From: Pseudomonas sp. UMAB-08
GTDB lineage: Bacteria; Pseudomonadota; Gammaproteobacteria; Pseudomonadales; Pseudomonadaceae
Reading direction: 5' to 3'
DNA length: 64,000 nt
Assembly (NCBI RefSeq): GCF_900095225.1
Contig: NZ_LT607424.1
Span: 93,597 to 157,596 of the forward strand
Position numbers and translations under genes: made by a program. Each line of letters starts with the position of its first letter. Within the stretch, counting starts at the first letter, position 1. Positions 27,252-36,747 of this stretch are shown piece after piece. The notes under the pieces were generated by a model. That model made no database searches. It was given only the letters and a program-made list of their open reading frames with translations, and had not been told where the DNA came from.

Positions 27252-29212
27252 TTGGCCTCTCCTTGAACTGATTTTGAACGGCGCGGCGCTGCCGACAACG
27301 TTGCTGTCGTCAATTGGATTTCATACACTGGGTCGATGACTTGTCGAGTAGGTTCTTGACGCTGGGTCTCCGACCGCTTGCGTTCGCGCTCTTGGCTTCG
27401 AGCGGCACGGTTGCGGTCTTTCATGCTCCCACCGACAGCTCTGGCGCCGCTTTCACGGAGCATTTGCACATGAGCAATCTGGTAATCCTCACCCGACAGC
27501 TCAGCATCCGATTTCCGGTGCGTGCTGCGAATCTTGCGCGCCTCTTCAAAACTGATCAGAGGCATCGCCGCAAAGCGGTTAAACGCTTCGATCAACACCC
27601 CGGCGTCGGCGGGATCCTCCACAAAAACGGCCCGGCAATCGAGCGGATTGAACCGCACCTTGACCTTGGTTTTCTCGCCCCGACGAGCATAAAGCTTGGC
27701 CAACGCCGGGCTGTTGTAAGTCATGGTGTCGAGGCCTACGCCTTCTCGACTCAACGTCATTTCGCGAGCTTGGTAGCGCAGGCAAGCATTCCTGAACTCT
27801 TCAGGGCCCGGTGGCGGCAAGACTACGTAGCGGTGTTTCAACAATTCCATTGCCCGTGCAGGCGAGCAACCGGGCTCGAAGCGATACTCCAGTCGTTGAA
27901 GCGGGGTGCGCATGTATACGTTCGCTATCCAGCGGATGACCAAGGCCTCCAGCTCTGAAACGGTGTACAAGCGCTCTTTCATCGCGCGTCCGATGGGGTC
28001 ACGCTCATACTTCGACTGGGACTTCGTCGATCCTTGTAGTGTGTTGATCAATCCCAATTTCAGCGTGCCGAAGAACCGCTCGATAAAAGGCTTGGCTTGC
28101 GGTTTTCCAGCCATGGGGTAATCAATGGTGGTGTGCAGATAACGCAGTGCGTTAAGCACCAGTGCGCCATGATGTTCCTGCGCATTATCGAGCACCATGG
28201 TTTCAATCGCCGCTGGAGCCAACCAAGGATGATTGAGTTGATAGCGCTCGCTGAACGCCTGGCCCTTGGGCGAGAAACAAAATTCAAGCGCCGAGAGCAC
28301 GAAATCCTGTGACGGTTTTTCGATACCGACCCGCACCATGACTATTGCGCCGGTAGCCGCATCCACCCCCGCATAGCAGGTAGCCTTACCTATCGGTTCG
28401 CCGTGCTCATCACAGCAAAAAATATCGAGCGGTGTCGCGTCGACTTCCACACGCTCGTAAGGGCGTTCGACCAGCAGCTTGCGGATTGCTGTTCGCATCT
28501 CCTGATCCCGAGTAGCTTTCGATACCCGGCCACAACTGATAAGCGTTTGCTCCAAAGCGCTAATACGGCGACAAACACTACGACGCGAAATGCCCCGAAA
28601 TACAGTATTAAGTTGAGCCGCCCGGTCCCGGCATTGTTCATTGACCAGTTTGGTGATCTGACTGACGTTGAACTTGTCGGTGCTGAAATACCGCTGAAGG
28701 ATTTCATCCGTCACGGTTTCATCAAAAACCAGGTCCTCTAGGGTGCGGAGCTGGCGTTTGTTTCCCCTCGCACTGAAACGGGGTGCCAATTGATCCGTTG
28801 CTCCTGAGAGAGCAGACGATTTTCGCCAACGCTGAATCGTCCGAGTAGACGGTAGCGGCAGATGACGTTCAACGCAGCGCTCCTTGAGGCGTTCAATCGT
28901 TGCCTTCCACGAACAACCGTCATGAATTTCTTCAACGTATTCGAGTAGCTCTAGGCGTTGGTCGAGCGAGCTGCGTTCGGTCTGCGTCAGGTTGCGCACC
29001 GGCATCGGTTGCATCGCGGAGGCAATGGGTCCGTAACTTGCTCGATATTGGCCTTGTGCGACGCGTTGCTGGAACTCGTCGGTGGTCAAGACAAACTCTT
29101 CGCCCTGGCTTCCCTGCAAGACGATCTGAGAAATTTCAGGACGAATGGAGACCACTCGGCGCACCTGATCGCGCTCAAGGAAGATGCTGTCGACTGCAAG
29201 AGCACGGCTCAT
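27248..29212 (-). CDS. tnsB: TnsB/TniA-type DDE transposase
   Basis: The 654-aa transposase should bind the terminal repeats and join 3' ends to target DNA. The catalytic triad is Asp258 (VEVDATPLDIF), Asp342 (MVLDNAQEHHG) and Glu378 (PFIERFFGTL), spaced as D,D-35-E. The N-terminal region up to about residue 240 holds the helix-turn-helix end-binding domains (LPLPSTRTIQRWRKSS). The C-terminal part is a Mu-type beta barrel followed by a basic tail. It overlaps tnsA and tnsC by 4 nt each. Confidence 0.95.
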   Translation of the reverse strand: MSRALAVDSIFLERDQVRRVVSIRPEISQIVLQGSQGEEFVLTTDEFQQRVAQGQYRASYGPIASAMQPMPVRNLTQTERSSLDQRLELLEYVEEIHDGCSWKATIERLKERCVERHLPLPSTRTIQRWRKSSALSGATDQLAPRFSARGNKRQLRTLEDLVFDETVTDEILQRYFSTDKFNVSQITKLVNEQCRDRAAQLNTVFRGISRRSVCRRISALEQTLISCGRVSKATRDQEMRTAIRKLLVERPYERVEVDATPLDIFCCDEHGEPIGKATCYAGVDAATGAIVMVRVGIEKPSQDFVLSALEFCFSPKGQAFSERYQLNHPWLAPAAIETMVLDNAQEHHGALVLNALRYLHTTIDYPMAGKPQAKPFIERFFGTLKLGLINTLQGSTKSQSKYERDPIGRAMKERLYTVSELEALVIRWIANVYMRTPLQRLEYRFEPGCSPARAMELLKHRYVVLPPPGPEEFRNACLRYQAREMTLSREGVGLDTMTYNSPALAKLYARRGEKTKVKVRFNPLDCRAVFVEDPADAGVLIEAFNRFAAMPLISFEEARKIRSTHRKSDAELSGEDYQIAHVQMLRESGARAVGGSMKDRNRAARSQERERKRSETQRQEPTRQVIDPVYEIQLTTATLSAAPRRSKSVQGEAK

Positions 29213-29937
29213 ACTCGCACCTTCAACAATTGAAGATGAGACAGGTCACCATGGGCGGCACAAACTTCGCTGGCAGATGAGAATAGCGGCATCGATAGAT
29301 CCGCCTTCAGCAGCCCAGCAAGGAGCCCAGCGAGCAAGCCAACCCGGCCCGAGGACAGGCGCGAAGTGAGGTCCTCGGTCATCCAACGGGGGCAGGACGC
29401 GAGCAACACGTTGAGTTCTGCTTCCGCAGCTGAACGGATCGGCGCCAGATATCCCGCCCGCAACAAGTGAAGACTGCCCACCGCCCCCATTACTGTCAGA
29501 GACACCACGGTATCGGGGATAACCATGAAACCGATACCGTGTTGGCGCAGACAGGCCTCGACAGCCTTTCGCTTGGTCTCAAACTCTTCGACGAAGTTGG
29601 AATGCTTGGCATCGATAGCCACCAGGCTCCCGTCATCAAGCTTGCACAAAAAATCAGGCGTGTAGAAACGCGCCTTGATGCCTGCCCGTGGTCGATAATG
29701 CTGACGAGAAGGCAACATCTCGTTGCTCTGTAATTCGAGCGAGAAGGGTTGCGCCGTAAGCTCGATGACACGTGGATCGATATCGAGCATCAGGCCGATA
29801 TCGCGCTCCAGCGCGCTTTCAACGCGCAAATCTCCTCCTGGACATTTATTGGATTTAAACACAAGTGCACGCCTACCACGCCGAGTTCGGCGGGAAACAT
29901 CTCTTGCGAAGTTAGAACTATCAATGTCTCGGATCAT
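29209..29937 (-). CDS. tnsA: TnsA-type endonuclease
   Basis: The 242-aa restriction-like nuclease cuts the 5' strands at the transposon ends, so that with TnsB the element moves by cut and paste. The catalytic residues seen are Glu40 in RVESALERD, Asp95 in YTPDFL and Lys111 in VAIDAKHSN, corresponding to the E-D-K set of Tn7 TnsA. The C-terminal region from about residue 170 is helical, the TnsC-interacting part in Tn7. It is the first gene of the operon. Confidence 0.92.
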   Translation of the reverse strand: MIRDIDSSNFARDVSRRTRRGRRALVFKSNKCPGGDLRVESALERDIGLMLDIDPRVIELTAQPFSLELQSNEMLPSRQHYRPRAGIKARFYTPDFLCKLDDGSLVAIDAKHSNFVEEFETKRKAVEACLRQHGIGFMVIPDTVVSLTVMGAVGSLHLLRAGYLAPIRSAAEAELNVLLASCPRWMTEDLTSRLSSGRVGLLAGLLAGLLKADLSMPLFSSASEVCAAHGDLSHLQLLKVRV

Positions 29938-30291
29938 GCGGGTGTGCTCCTACGATGCACGGGAAAGTGTTATTCGCCGCAGGAGAAAGTCAAATCGACT
30001 TTAATAGATAAGTAACTGTGAATATTGTAACTTTTGTCAATTTATTATGTAACTAGACAAATTATATGGGGCATTTCAACCAGTTAGAAAAACCATAAAA
30101 TTACAGGCTTATATAATAAACCACAAAGGTAGTCGCCATTTCAGACCAGCGGCCTACAACTAGCGTATATGAAGCTAAGGCTATCTATGCTGACCACTTT
30201 TACGAGTGGCCCGTTTAAGCATCCAGCATAGCGGGGCCATAAAAAGTATGCAATACTTTATTTTTGAAAAGCTCTGCCCCCTTGGACGCAT
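29938..30291. promoter_or_regulatory. 354-bp divergent regulatory region upstream of tnsA
   Basis: It is AT-rich DNA between tnsA (minus) and the HsdM-HsdS-like gene (plus). It contains the inverted repeat TTTGTC/GACAAA (30033-30038 with 30056-30061). On the minus strand TTGACA (complement of 30036-30041) could serve as a -35 box, but no clear -10 was found. No terminal repeats like those of the transposon ends are present here. Confidence 0.5.
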
Positions 30292-32019
30292 ATGAACGAT
30301 CACGAAATTTTTCTAAGGCCCGCAGCGGCGCTGTTACCCGCTATGCCCGCCTACGATATGGCTTTGATCACCTTGACGGTAGTCGCTTGGTTACGGGCTT
30401 CTCGTGATAAGCAATTACCGGTGGAGCTGCGATTGCTGGATGTTGTAGGCCAACCCGATCGCGTTCTAAGCGCCTTCGACGCTATCCGAAGCCTATGGAG
30501 AGTGGATGAAAGCCTTCGTGTTGGAGAGGACGCATTGATGGTGATCGTCCAGGCAGCGCTGAAGCTTGAACGGTTGGGACAGTTGGCCGAATGGGAGTCA
30601 GAGTCGGACCTCGTATTCGCGGCAAATCTTCCATCACCGACGATCAGCCTTGCCCCTTACGTGGCCCACATCGTCACAGTCATTGGGCTCTCGGAAAATC
30701 CGACAACCGTTTACGTTCCCTTTGAAACCTCTGGTCAGCTTGCCTCCCGACTGTACAAGAGAGACGTGGATATATGGGTGGCATCGACCGGTCCACAACT
30801 GGTTCAGCTAGGGCTTATAAACGCTGGCATCCATGAATTACCGCTGCATCCGGTTGATCCCGTCACCGATTCAACCGCGCTCGATGAAAAAGGGTTTACT
30901 CCGTTCGGAGCCGCTGTGGCAGCACTCGACTTCAAAAACAACTACGCCACCGTGAAGCACGGGCCAGATTTACTCAGTCCGTATGGCCATCCGTCAGCGG
31001 TAGGGCCGCTGGCGGCGGTGTTCCATATGTTGACCCGTACCACCGGTAAGGTCGTGCTGGTGGTGCCGGACAGCGTGCTCTTCAGCCCAGGGGCTGAGCG
31101 AGGGTTACGCCAGCACCTTTTAGAGAATCGACTACTGGAAGCGGTGCTGAGCCTCCCAAAGGAGGCCGTTCACGGGATGAACGGCACAGCTTCCATTTTG
31201 GTTATGAACACAGCCAGGACATCTGAAAACGTCCTGTTCCTAAAAGTTGTCCCGGAGCTTTTGGGAACTTCGCAAGGAGGCGATTCAAAGCCTCATCATG
31301 TACTGGGCCAGTTCCGAAACCGACAGTCAGGACAATTCAGCACACTGGTCAGCGCAGCCGACTTGCTGACTTCCGCTGATTTGAACTTAGAGCCAGGGCG
31401 ACACCAGGAAAGCCGTCCGGCGAAGGGCGGACATGGTGGCGAACCGCACGTAGCCATCGACGAGCACTTTGAACTGATCAGACCGCGCCAGCATCACTCT
31501 GGCTTGACCGGGGTACCTGTCCATGAGCTTCAAGCCTCAGACATTCCGAACTACGGACTGGTGCAAAGCGCTTGCAAACCATCCCAGCACGAGTTGAATG
31601 GACCTAACGCTCAGGAATATTTCTTGCGGGAAAACGATGTGGTTATCTGTATCAAAGGTGCGGTTGGGAAGGTCGGATGCGTTGCCAAGGCACCACCTAT
31701 AGGCGCAGGAGGATGGGTGTGTGGGCAGTCCATTGCCGTGCTCCGCGCTCGGGGCGAAAGCTACAACCCCCAAGCGCTCATGATGTATTTGCGGTCCCCC
31801 CTTGGACAAGCGCAGCTCAATCGCCTGGTGGTTGGAACCAGCGCTCCGACGATCCAGGGCAAGGCTCTAAAAGGCTTGGAAATTCCTGTCCTTACCCCCG
31901 TTCAATCCGACATGGCAGCAGAAGCGCTGGAAAAAGAGGTCGCCATTGAAGCTGATATTCTGCGATTGAGGCACAAGCAGTCGCAGATCAGTGGCTTTCT
32001 TTGGGCCTACCGAGCCTAG
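30292..32019 (+). CDS. HsdM-HsdS-like fusion with degenerate methylase motifs
   Basis: The 575-aa protein resembles the C-terminal half of a type I methylase subunit fused to one specificity half-subunit. The M-like part has VVLVVPDSVLF and EAVLSLPKEAVHGMNGTASILVMN, as HsdM does after the active site. But motif I reads VYVPFETSG and motif IV reads DFKNNYA where NPPF/Y is expected, so methylation activity is doubtful. The S-like part (about residues 400-575) has GAVGKVGCVAKAPP and YLRSPLGQAQLNRLVVGTSAPTIQGKALKGLEIPVLTP, a single target-recognition domain with a helix. It stands alone, divergent from tnsA. It may be a DNA-binding regulator or part of an unknown system. Confidence 0.75.
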   Translation: MNDHEIFLRPAAALLPAMPAYDMALITLTVVAWLRASRDKQLPVELRLLDVVGQPDRVLSAFDAIRSLWRVDESLRVGEDALMVIVQAALKLERLGQLAEWESESDLVFAANLPSPTISLAPYVAHIVTVIGLSENPTTVYVPFETSGQLASRLYKRDVDIWVASTGPQLVQLGLINAGIHELPLHPVDPVTDSTALDEKGFTPFGAAVAALDFKNNYATVKHGPDLLSPYGHPSAVGPLAAVFHMLTRTTGKVVLVVPDSVLFSPGAERGLRQHLLENRLLEAVLSLPKEAVHGMNGTASILVMNTARTSENVLFLKVVPELLGTSQGGDSKPHHVLGQFRNRQSGQFSTLVSAADLLTSADLNLEPGRHQESRPAKGGHGGEPHVAIDEHFELIRPRQHHSGLTGVPVHELQASDIPNYGLVQSACKPSQHELNGPNAQEYFLRENDVVICIKGAVGKVGCVAKAPPIGAGGWVCGQSIAVLRARGESYNPQALMMYLRSPLGQAQLNRLVVGTSAPTIQGKALKGLEIPVLTPVQSDMAAEALEKEVAIEADILRLRHKQSQISGFLWAYRA

Positions 32020-32232
32020 AGAAAGATCATTTGTAGGCAGCTTGGTAGCCGTTGTCATTGCGTGAGCAGGTGTGTTCTCGACAGGCGCAATGCCAAAAGG
32101 CTGACTAACTAAGCCCAGCAAACAGAAGTAGAACCAATAAAAACAAAACATCAAACTACTGGTAACTTTTAGTTTACAGGTTGCACTTGGAAGCGTAGAT
32201 TTGCGCCTGTCGCCATCTGACCCGGAGTTGCA

Positions 32233-32619
32233 ATGCTTCCTTACCCATCATCCCCTGAATTCCCTGCCGCGCTGAAAGCCCGCAGAGAGTTCCTCGGTCT
32301 GAGTCGTTCTGCACTGGCCCGAGCAGCGAATATTCATGTCGTCATGCCTCGCCGATACGAGGAGCCCGACTGCGGCGAGTTCGCACGACCCCGTGCAGAC
32401 AGCACATGGCTGGCTTTGAACAAGGCGCTCGGCTATGAGGTTCCTGCTGAGATCCTGGCGGCATTAGCTCAAGACGACCCCCTGAATACCACCGGTATCA
32501 GCGCCGGGCTAGAGCCTCAGAGCGTGATCAGAGGACTGACCTTAGCCGAAGCGAAAGAAGGCTTAGCGGCCACCTTCGGCGTCTCCATCGAGTGCATCGA
32601 AATCACCATCCGTGGCTGA
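32233..32619 (+). CDS. XRE-like small regulator
   Basis: The 128-aa protein has an N-terminal helix-turn-helix of the XRE/Cro type (FPAALKARREFLGLSRSALARAANIHVVMPRRYEEPD) and a C-terminal segment AEAKEGLAATFGVSIECIEITIRG of unknown fold. The ATG follows GGAG. It is likely an operon with the next small gene, 53 bp downstream. Confidence 0.75.
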   Translation: MLPYPSSPEFPAALKARREFLGLSRSALARAANIHVVMPRRYEEPDCGEFARPRADSTWLALNKALGYEVPAEILAALAQDDPLNTTGISAGLEPQSVIRGLTLAEAKEGLAATFGVSIECIEITIRG

Positions 32620-32672
32620 AACACAGAAGCGTTTGCTTACAACTAAGTTACAACTTATTTGAGGACGTCAGA

Positions 32673-32918
32673 ATGGATAGTTTGCAGAACAGCGTTTGGG
32701 ACAAAGCGTCGGAAAAGCTGAAACAAAGCGTTGCCGCAATGCCAGCAGGAAAGGAGAGCAAGATCCGCGACCTGATTGGGGAGGTGACGTGGGCTCCCCT
32801 TGAACGGAAAACCCGTCACCGCTTGGGAAAATACGTACGGGCCAACATGGATCACTACGGGCTGGTGTTCGTACGTAAGGCGGGGAGCATCGCCGTTTAT
32901 AAAAAATCGACAGTCTGA
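32673..32918 (+). CDS. Small DUF1413-like protein
   Basis: The 81-aa protein (MDSLQNSVWDKASEKLKQSV and on) has the pattern of a small winged domain: IRDLIGEVTWAPLERKTRHRLGKYVRANM, then a C-terminal beta hairpin ending in VYKKSTV. This resembles the DUF1413 family. The start at 32673 follows GAGGA; the frame is open further upstream. Its function is unknown. Confidence 0.65.
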   Translation: MDSLQNSVWDKASEKLKQSVAAMPAGKESKIRDLIGEVTWAPLERKTRHRLGKYVRANMDHYGLVFVRKAGSIAVYKKSTV

Positions 32919-32943
32919 GTTTTTCCAGATATCGGATTGCCCA

Positions 32944-33345
32944 CTACTGCGGATCCACTTCAACCATCAACTCGCCTTGGCGAATGGGCATCGGCTTGAG
33001 CAAACTGGCCAAATGATCCTGCTGCTCCACCAAAAAAGGCGCATCTTGAACTCTCGTGTAGAGATTAAGCAGGCGCTTTTCAGCACGAAGCAAAATGGTC
33101 TCATAAAGCATTGGGATGATCTTGACCTCCTCCCCGTGGGAGGTTGGTTCATCTTCACCTTGCGCAATGACACTACCGAGGAGGAAACCGTCCACCCGTG
33201 TGTGCTGCCTAATATGTCCCTTCGCTTTCAGCTCCTTCACATACCTCCAAACCTGATCCTTTTCACGGGAACCCAGCGGCAGCCCAGTGGTTTTGAGGTC
33301 CACGATCACGACGTGCGCTACTCCGCCGACCCCATGATTTCATAG
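32944..33345 (-). pseudogene. C-terminal remnant of a larger mobile-element protein
   Basis: The open part encodes about 121-134 residues, including VVIVDLKTTGLPLGSREKDQVWRYVKELKAKGHI. This looks like the end of a large protein (the VDLKTTG strand resembles a nuclease or ATPase-associated motif), and a TGA stop lies just upstream in frame at about 33343. No start with a ribosome-binding site is seen. It is probably a deletion remnant whose N-terminal part was lost when the neighbouring hsd genes arrived. Confidence 0.6.
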
Positions 33346-33364
33346 CAAATAATTTGCATGGTAG

Positions 33365-36300
33365 TTAGGAATGCTCGAATGCCCAGGTGTCGGCCAGCAA
33401 TTCGGCTTGAGCGATAATCTTCTCAGTCGCCTCAAGAGCCTTGTCCGGTGGGTAGCGGTGCTTGGCCAGCAATACTTTGACCATAGCGAGCATCTTGGCT
33501 CGGGCAGATTGCCGGTTCTGCCAGTTAATCGTGGCCGATTTGCGCAACTTATCGGTCAACTCAAGAGCAAGCGCACGCAGTACCGGGTCGCCCAATTCCC
33601 TAACCGCCGATTCGTTCTCCGACAACGCTTGGTAGAAAGCGAATTCTTCCTCGCTCAATCCTTCCGGCGGCTTGGCCTTGTTTATCTCCTGAGCCAGCCG
33701 GATCAACTCTTCGATCACCTCAAGCGTCGTTAGACCACGGGTCTGATAGCGGTTGATGGCCTCTTCCAGTTTCTGAGTGAACTGCTTGGCCTGGGTAGCG
33801 TTCTTTTGCCCTCGTGCCTTCACCTGATCGGCTACCAGACGCTCCAATAATTCTGCTGCCAGATTCTTGGTCGGCATCTGACGAATCTGCTCAAGGAAAT
33901 CCTCATCAAGCAGTGAAATATCGGGTTTGCTTAGCCCCAAAGTAGCGAACACATCGTTTACGCCATCGACCAGCACGCCCTTGGCCACAAGCTGGCGCAG
34001 TGCCGCCTCCTTTTCGAGCTGAGAACGGCTTTCCCCGGAATGCGTAAGCTTTACCAGGCAGACGCGCACAGCCTGGAAATATGCTATTTCCTCGCGCACA
34101 GCCATCGCTTGCGCAGCGGTACCAGCAAGCGCCTGTGCTTTGGTTAGCTTGACGACTTGATCCAAATAGGAGCGTACGCCCTTGTTGCGGCCTTTTTCGT
34201 CAGGTTCCGGGTTGATTTGTAATAAGTGCTCCATGGCCCCACCGAGCAACGCCAAGGCCTTTTTGGGCTCCTCAAAGCCACTGTAGTCAAACTTGGCGAA
34301 AAACTCCTTGCGGATCACATCTAGCGTATCCAGCAGGATTTTGAGCGCTTGACCGCTGGTATCAACAGGTTCGCGGTCATCGCCAGCTAGTTTGGTATAG
34401 CGTTTAATGGCCTCGCGCAACTCATGACCAATACCAATGTAGTCCACAACTAAGCCACCTGGTTTGTCTAGCCAGATGCGGTTGGTGCGCGCGATGGCCT
34501 GCATTAGCCCATGCCCCTGCATCGGCTTGTCAATGTACAGAGTATGCACGGGCGGCGCATCGAAGCCGGTCAACCACATATCCCGAACAATCACGATTTC
34601 CAGCGAATCGCTGTCGTCCTTAAAACGCTTTTCCAGCATCTTCCGCTCCGACTTGTTCGTCCGATGTGGCTGGTAGTAATCGGGGTCTGCCGACGAGCCG
34701 GTCATGATGACCTTGATACGGCCGGTGTTCAGGTCGTCGCCTTTCCAGTCAGGGCGCAGCTTCACAATCTCATCAAACAAGCGAACGGCCGCCTCACGAG
34801 AGATTGCCACTATCATCGCCTTGCCCGATATTGACTCCTTACGAGCCTCCCAGTGAGCGACGAAATCCTCCGCCAGAGTTGTCAGGCGGCCGTCTGCCAT
34901 AGCTAGCGCCTCTAGCCTGGTTAGACGGCTGGAAGTCTTGTTCTGCTCACTCTCATCCTCTGTTTCGGTCACGTCCAAGAACTCATCCATGAGCGCCTGC
35001 TTTTCGGCTTCGTTGAAACGAAGCTCAATGATGCGCGACTCGTAGCTGATAGGAACGACCGCCCCATCCTCTTGGGCAGCTATCATGTCGTAGATATCTA
35101 CGTAGCTACCAAAGACATTCTCGGTATCTCGGTCATCGTCGCTGATTGGTGTACCCGTCATGCCGAGATAGATCGCTTTTGGTAACGCGTCGTGCATGTA
35201 TTTGGCTAGGCCGTACTTGGTCATGCCCGTCTTGGTGTCTAGCGAGGCCTTGAAACCGTACTGTGTGCGGTGTGCTTCGTCCGCGATTACGATAACGTTC
35301 GACCGTCCGCACAGCTCGGGAACGCTGGTATGGCCAGGCTCGGGGGCGAATTTGTTGATCGTGGTAAAGAATACGCCACCTGCCTCCACAGACGAGAGCA
35401 TATCGCGTAGATCGTCACGACTGTCGGCCTGCTTGGGGGTCGTCCTCAATGACCAGCGGCAGTCCGCGAATGTCTCAAATAACTGCCCATCTAGATCGTT
35501 GCGGTCGGTTACTAGTACTACAGTGGGATTCTTGAACTCGGGCCGGGCCCGCAACGCCATCACGTAGAACAAAGCCAGTAGCGACTTGCCGGAACCCTGA
35601 GTAAACCAGATAACGCCCCCCTTACCGTCCTTGCGTTGTAACAGGGCGCCAACCGCACGCTCTACTGCTTTGAGCACACCGCTGTACTGGTGCCACTGGG
35701 CAATGATCTTGAAGGCCGCGCCGCCGTTGGTGCCACCGTAGGCAACGAAGCCCCAGAAAAACCCTAGCAGGGTTTTGGGTTCGATTAGACCTCGCACCAT
35801 CGCTTCCAGCTCAAGAAGCGATTTGGGTGCGAGTTCCCCATCCACTAGGCGCCAGCGTGAGAAACGGTTGAACTTGGCTGTAAGCGAGCCGTAGCGCGCT
35901 ACAACGCCATCAGAAATGATGTTGAGAAGGTTGAAGTAGAATAGTTGAGGGATGTCAGTCTTGTAGTTCTGAATCTGGTTGAAGGCCGAAAGGATGTCCG
36001 CGTTTGGGTCGGCAGGGTTTTTTAGCTCGATCACCACCAGCGGCAGGCCATTCACGAACAGAATGATGTCGGGCCGTCTTATGTGCTGGCCATGCACGGT
36101 GAACTGCTGGACGGCCAGTAGATCGTTCTGGCCGGAAAAATCGATCACCTGAACTCGGAGGATGGAGCGTGTTCCATCACTCTCGATCCGCTCGACAGGC
36201 ACACCATTGCGCATCCAGTCGTAGACTTCTTTGTTACCCTCGACAAGCGATTGGGCACCATAGAGAGCCAGCCGGGTTACTGCATCGTCAACCTCCGTGC

Positions 36301-36481
36301 TACTGATGTCGGAGTTGAGCCGTTCAATGGCATCCCGAAGACGATTTTTCAGCACTACCTCGGAATACTTATCACGACTCCCTTCAGCCCCGCCAGGGGA
36401 TACCACATCCCCTTTCAGACTTGCGAATCCTAGGCTTTCCAGCCATTCCAGGCACAATTGTTCCAGATGATTCTCTTTCAT
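33365..36481 (-). CDS. hsdR: Type I restriction enzyme R subunit
   Basis: The 1038-aa motor and nuclease subunit of a type I restriction system. The N-terminal nuclease domain shows RRPDIILFVNGLPLVVIELKNP (PD-ExK type). The helicase core has Walker A IWFTQGSGKSLLALF, DEAHRTQYG and GMTGTPIS. The C-terminal helical domain is coiled (residues 850-1038). I chose the ATG at 36481 (MKENHLEQLCLEWL) as the family-like start; the frame is open to 36529. It is downstream of hsdM and hsdS on the same strand, with a 266-bp gap before it. Confidence 0.93.
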   Translation of the reverse strand: MKENHLEQLCLEWLESLGFASLKGDVVSPGGAEGSRDKYSEVVLKNRLRDAIERLNSDISSTEVDDAVTRLALYGAQSLVEGNKEVYDWMRNGVPVERIESDGTRSILRVQVIDFSGQNDLLAVQQFTVHGQHIRRPDIILFVNGLPLVVIELKNPADPNADILSAFNQIQNYKTDIPQLFYFNLLNIISDGVVARYGSLTAKFNRFSRWRLVDGELAPKSLLELEAMVRGLIEPKTLLGFFWGFVAYGGTNGGAAFKIIAQWHQYSGVLKAVERAVGALLQRKDGKGGVIWFTQGSGKSLLALFYVMALRARPEFKNPTVVLVTDRNDLDGQLFETFADCRWSLRTTPKQADSRDDLRDMLSSVEAGGVFFTTINKFAPEPGHTSVPELCGRSNVIVIADEAHRTQYGFKASLDTKTGMTKYGLAKYMHDALPKAIYLGMTGTPISDDDRDTENVFGSYVDIYDMIAAQEDGAVVPISYESRIIELRFNEAEKQALMDEFLDVTETEDESEQNKTSSRLTRLEALAMADGRLTTLAEDFVAHWEARKESISGKAMIVAISREAAVRLFDEIVKLRPDWKGDDLNTGRIKVIMTGSSADPDYYQPHRTNKSERKMLEKRFKDDSDSLEIVIVRDMWLTGFDAPPVHTLYIDKPMQGHGLMQAIARTNRIWLDKPGGLVVDYIGIGHELREAIKRYTKLAGDDREPVDTSGQALKILLDTLDVIRKEFFAKFDYSGFEEPKKALALLGGAMEHLLQINPEPDEKGRNKGVRSYLDQVVKLTKAQALAGTAAQAMAVREEIAYFQAVRVCLVKLTHSGESRSQLEKEAALRQLVAKGVLVDGVNDVFATLGLSKPDISLLDEDFLEQIRQMPTKNLAAELLERLVADQVKARGQKNATQAKQFTQKLEEAINRYQTRGLTTLEVIEELIRLAQEINKAKPPEGLSEEEFAFYQALSENESAVRELGDPVLRALALELTDKLRKSATINWQNRQSARAKMLAMVKVLLAKHRYPPDKALEATEKIIAQAELLADTWAFEHS

Positions 36482-36747
36482 TCCGCGCACAATCCTTCGG
36501 CAGATCGCGCCATTCAGGGCAGCGTGCAATGGCGCTTAATATCAAAGGGGTATGGTTGCAGCAAAGGGCTATGAAAACAATTCGATTTGCTCTGAACCTG
36601 TAGTACTCGCTACTTGCTGCCTTATAGAAAACCCTCTATCGGACTATCTACCAGCGTATAGCAATCCAGATCGACTTCTTTTTGGGAGTATTCTGACTCT
36701 CGACACCATCCTTCAATAGTTGTGGAGGGCTCTAGGCAAGCCCTTAG

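Noticed and set aside
29938..30291. A hidden inner transposon end next to tnsA
   Set aside because: The region lacks the TGTCGATGGGCA tip and the WTAARTGTCR motifs of the real ends.
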